A DNA stretch of 64,000 nt, from positions 62,001 to 126,000 of the forward strand of contig NZ_JAYEEQ010000002.1 of NCBI RefSeq assembly GCF_034651555.1. The letters are read 5' to 3'. The notes beneath the pieces are model-generated. The model saw only the letters and a list, made by a program, of their open reading frames with translations, did not search any database and was not told where the DNA came from. The first letter of the stretch is position 1. Every line of letters begins with the position of its first letter. Shown piece after piece: positions 61,255 to 64,000 of the stretch. The stretch comes from Aurantibrevibacter litoralis (GTDB lineage: Bacteria > Bacteroidota > Bacteroidia > Flavobacteriales > Flavobacteriaceae). The position numbers were made by a program, and so were the translations under genes.

Positions 61255-62286
61255 ATGAAACACTACATGCAACTCCTATTCACCAAAAACAGCAAAACGC
61301 AGAACATATTTTTTTTGTTATCATCTATTTTTTTGCTTTTCAGTGCTTGTACAAGCGACGATGGCCCGGACATTCCTATTCCATCAGACAATATCGTACA
61401 ATTGATAGCGGATAATCCAAATTTTTCGCTTCTTGCCACCGCCTTGGAGCGTACTAATTTGGCTTCCACCTTGGCAACGCTTAGACCTATCACACTTTTA
61501 GCTCCCTCCAATACAGCCTTTACAACGTATTTTAACAGCATGGGTATTTCGGGGATTGATGACATTCCTACCGAAAATCTTCAACAACTTTTGTTACACC
61601 ATGTATTGGAGGGGCAATTTGGTTCAACCGATTTTATTGGCTTTAAAACCGGTTATGTAACCACGTTGGCTAAAGGTATTTCACAAGATCGGAATCTGAA
61701 TGTCTTTTTTAATGGAGACCAAGGTGTAAATAGCAGTGGTTCTGCCGTAATCTCGTTTAATGGTGGAGCCAAAATAACCCCTTCAGGTGCTAATAGACAG
61801 GCTTCTAATGGAATACTTCATCCGATTGATGCGGTAATTGACTTTGCCACAGTGGCCGATTTTATTGTATTGGATGAGAACTTAGCCGCCATGGAAGCAG
61901 CAATGAAGACTAGCGGTCAGCCCGATTTTATTTCCTTATTACAAACCTCAATTGAAGATGCTCCGGCGCCTTTCACCGTTTTCGTTCCTTTAAATTCTGC
62001 ATTTCTATTGGTTCCGGCAACCACCGCAATGGAAGAATTAACGTCCATTCTAAACCACCATATTATACCGGATAGCAATATGGTCTCTCAATCCGTTACC
62101 AATAATTTGGTATCCCCGCCCACATTAGAAGGGGATTCCGTGCGGTTTTCAGTATCGGGTGCCGCCATTAGTCTTACAGACGGTTTAGGAAATCCAAATG
62201 TCGATTTAGTGGTTTTAAATTTACAAGCTTCTAACGGCGTTATTCATGTCACCAATAGGGTACTACTTCCTAATACGAATAATTAA
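61255..62286 (+). CDS. Fasciclin (FAS1) domain lipoprotein
   Basis: A 343-residue lipoprotein: signal peptide with lipobox FLLFSAC, then two FAS1 domains (about 43-200 and 205-340) with the conserved ITLLAPSNTAFTTYF and FTVFVPLNSAFLLVP segments and the H-box endings (LHPIDAVID, IHVTNRVLL). FAS1 proteins mediate adhesion at cell surfaces. It is followed by a terminator and then by a larger FAS1 protein gene. Confidence 0.9.
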   Translation: MKHYMQLLFTKNSKTQNIFFLLSSIFLLFSACTSDDGPDIPIPSDNIVQLIADNPNFSLLATALERTNLASTLATLRPITLLAPSNTAFTTYFNSMGISGIDDIPTENLQQLLLHHVLEGQFGSTDFIGFKTGYVTTLAKGISQDRNLNVFFNGDQGVNSSGSAVISFNGGAKITPSGANRQASNGILHPIDAVIDFATVADFIVLDENLAAMEAAMKTSGQPDFISLLQTSIEDAPAPFTVFVPLNSAFLLVPATTAMEELTSILNHHIIPDSNMVSQSVTNNLVSPPTLEGDSVRFSVSGAAISLTDGLGNPNVDLVVLNLQASNGVIHVTNRVLLPNTNN

Positions 62287-62307
62287 AATCCTCCATCATA
62301 GAAACAA

Positions 62308-62338
62308 TGACAAAAGTCGCCTTTCGGCGGCTTTTTTT
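62308..62338 (+). terminator. Terminator after the first fasciclin gene
   Basis: AAAAGTCGCC and GGCGGCTTTTTTT pair around TTTC, with a T-run after the stem, 25 nt after the fasciclin stop. Confidence 0.8.
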
Positions 62339-62525
62339 GTATCCAAAACAGTCATCGCTTCTTAAAACGGTTTTAATTATGTTAAAGTTTTATTAAAATA
62401 AATAAACAAACGTAACCTTTTGAAGATTTATTAATCATATTGTTGAATGTTTTAATATATTCGTTAAACAACAATGATGTATTAATCATTAAAATCAAGT
62501 ATTAACCGCATTTAAACCTAGAAAA

Positions 62526-64000
62526 ATGAAAAAAATTATTAAAAATGGTACCCTTATCTTTGCGATGATCTTATCGCTATTCTTAATTTCGTGTAGTAGC
62601 GATGACAATGACCCTGCACCCCCTACAACGCCACCTTTTACAACGCCCCCACCCACCCCAGAACCCCCTGCTGAAACAGGTTCTAATATTGTGGAGTTAG
62701 CCTCGGCAACAGACGATTTAAGTTCGCTTGTAGCTGCATTAGTACAGGCCGATGCCGGCTTAGTAGAAGTACTGGAGGGTGATGGCCCTTTTACCGTATT
62801 TGCACCAACCAATGCCGCATTTATCGCATTGTTAGACGCTCTGGGAGATGATTTTAATTCTCTGGAAGATTTTGACACCGCCGAAGAAAAACAACTTTTA
62901 GCAGACGTACTTACGTATCATGTGGTCTCTGGTGCCGCTGCGCTATCTACTTCCTTAACCGACGGGCAGGAAATAGGAACGGTGCAGGGTGAAAATGTAA
63001 CCGTAAGCTTAACAGGAGGCGTATTTATTCAGGATGCTACTGAAACCGATGCCGCAGTTACCGCCCCGGATGAGGAAGCTACCAACGGCGTGGTGCATAT
63101 CATTGATAAAGTGTTATTACCTCAAGCTGTTTTAGATGCCCTAGCACCGCCGGCACAGGCAAATATTGTAGAAACTGCACAAAGTGTAGACGATTTAAGT
63201 GCATTGGTTGCGGCTCTCATTCAGGCAGATGCCGGTTTAGTGGAAGTATTAAGTGGCGAAGGTCCCTTTACGGTCTTTGCGCCAACCAATGACGCCTTTA
63301 CCGCCTTATTGGATGTACTGGGGGATGATTTTAACTCCTTAGCTGATTTTGACACAGCTGCCGAGAAAGAATTATTAGCCAAAGTATTAACCTACCACGT
63401 GGTTTCCGGCGTTGCAGCACTTTCTACATCCTTAACTGATGGGCAAGAAATCCCTACTGTTCAAGGAGAGAACGTGACTGTGAATCTAACCGGAGGCGTA
63501 TTCATAGGTGATGCAACTGAAGTTGACGCCCAAGTAATACAGGCAGATGTGGAAACCAGTAATGGAGTGGTACATGTGATTAATAAAGTTTTGGTACCAC
63601 AGGAAGTATTGGATTTATTAGCGCCTCCTGCCACGCAAAATATAGTGGAAACAGCGCAGTCGGTACCTGCTTTAAGTCTTTTGGTTGATGCCCTTATACA
63701 AGCCGATGCCGGATTAGTTGAGGTCTTAAGTGGCGATGGTCCATTTACCGTATTTGCCCCTACCAATGAGGCATTTGCAGCCCTCCTAGATGAGTTAGGC
63801 CCTTCTTTCACAAGTTTAGCTGATTTTGATACCGCTGCCGAAAAAGAATTATTAGCCAAAGTATTAACCTACCATGTGGTTTCCGGCGCTGGAGCACTTT
63901 CTTCCTCTTTAACTGATGGCCAGGAATTTGCCACGGTACAGGGTGAAAATGTAACCGTTAATCTTACCGGAGGCGTATTCATAGGTGATGCAACTGAAGT
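62526..64000 (+). CDS. Multi-repeat fasciclin (FAS1) lipoprotein, 3' end outside window
   Basis: An open frame from ATG at 62526 to the window end: signal peptide with lipobox SLFLISC, an acidic then Pro/Thr-rich linker (about residues 30-50), then FAS1 domains of 159 residues each, starting near 62685, 63162 and 63639. The third runs off the edge. Each has VEVLxGxGPFTVFAPTNxAF and the closing NGVVHxIxKVLxPQ. Likely a surface adhesin; total number of domains unknown. Confidence 0.92.
   Translation, partial: MKKIIKNGTLIFAMILSLFLISCSSDDNDPAPPTTPPFTTPPPTPEPPAETGSNIVELASATDDLSSLVAALVQADAGLVEVLEGDGPFTVFAPTNAAFIALLDALGDDFNSLEDFDTAEEKQLLADVLTYHVVSGAAALSTSLTDGQEIGTVQGENVTVSLTGGVFIQDATETDAAVTAPDEEATNGVVHIIDKVLLPQAVLDALAPPAQANIVETAQSVDDLSALVAALIQADAGLVEVLSGEGPFTVFAPTNDAFTALLDVLGDDFNSLADFDTAAEKELLAKVLTYHVVSGVAALSTSLTDGQEIPTVQGENVTVNLTGGVFIGDATEVDAQVIQADVETSNGVVHVINKVLVPQEVLDLLAPPATQNIVETAQSVPALSLLVDALIQADAGLVEVLSGDGPFTVFAPTNEAFAALLDELGPSFTSLADFDTAAEKELLAKVLTYHVVSGAGALSSSLTDGQEFATVQGENVTVNLTGGVFIGDATE
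62685..64000 (+). repeat. Tandem 477-bp repeats encoding FAS1 domains
   Basis: Three in-frame units of exactly 477 nt (159 codons) begin at 62685, 63162 and 63639 (aatattgtggag, aatattgtagaa, aatatagtggaa). Units two and three share long nearly identical stretches, for example the GATGCAACTGAAGT end at about 63508 and 63987. Recent duplication or ongoing homogenisation is likely. Confidence 0.9.

Overview
The window is a chromosomal stretch from a member of the Bacteroidota, most likely a marine-type Flavobacteriaceae. The evidence is: a cell-surface S8 protease ending in a type IX secretion sorting domain; a rnpB and a DnaX of the Bacteroidota kind (no zinc-binding cysteines in DnaX); many starts preceded by A-rich sequence rather than Shine-Dalgarno sites; several good matches to the Bacteroidota -7 promoter element TAnnTTTG; and families common in Flavobacteriia (head GIN/DUF2807, DUF4097, fasciclin lipoproteins, short collagen-like lipoprotein). 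I cannot fix the genus from the sequence alone. No phage, insertion sequence, CRISPR array, tRNA or rRNA was seen.

Layout. 1-5.6 kb: the 3' part of dabA (bicarbonate/CO2 uptake), a D-2-hydroxyacid dehydrogenase, RNase P RNA on the minus strand, then dnaX-miaE. 5.7-9.2 kb (minus): a polyphosphate operon sixA-ppk-ppx. 9.3-16.5 kb (mostly minus): pdxH, the operon pyrR-pyrB-STAS-like-rnz, rpsA, a Kbp-like BON/LysM protein, cmk. 16.5-23 kb: lon, then an ECF sigma factor with a putative anti-sigma membrane protein and two beta-solenoid surface proteins (DUF4097, DUF2807), interspersed with three copies of a structured ~200-nt repeat. 23-32.7 kb: UMF1-type transporter, M48 lipoprotein peptidase, GH31 glucosidase, collagen-like lipoprotein, MsrB lipoprotein, lpdA, DUF3817, PQQ-type sugar dehydrogenase, aroQ. 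33-45 kb: xerD, type II NADH dehydrogenase, a fourth repeat copy, M20 peptidase, a second sigma factor with a membrane partner, acyltransferase, CoA-type Nudix hydrolase, cyclophilin lipoprotein, voltage-gated-type K+ channel, PAF-acetylhydrolase-like hydrolase, CDGSH, NTF2-like and TRIC proteins. 44.9-51.9 kb: a compact membrane/MoxR module (RDD divergent from SpoIIM-membrane protein-DUF4129-DUF4350-MoxR-DUF58). 52-54.6 kb: TrkH/KtrB plus TrkA/KtrA potassium uptake. 54.7-60.9 kb (minus): a GMC oxidoreductase with its Tat-exported small subunit, then mnmA, T9SS S8 protease and nitronate monooxygenase in one tight cluster. 61.2-64 kb: two fasciclin lipoproteins, the second built of 477-bp tandem repeats and cut by the window end.

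The most interesting non-gene signal is a dispersed intergenic repeat present four times in the same orientation (about 16.53, 21.78, 22.80 and 35.58 kb). It folds into five to six hairpins whose stems carry paired, compensating base changes between copies, and three of the four copies carry an extra ~24-nt mini-hairpin module that also occurs alone twice elsewhere in the window. Two copies directly bracket the DUF2807 gene. Other points of note are divergent genes whose start codons share the four bases CATG (Nudix/cyclophilin), -7 elements lying only 4 nt before start codons (xerD, spoIIM-like; possible leaderless mRNAs), and terminator hairpins that contain the stop codon of the gene they end.
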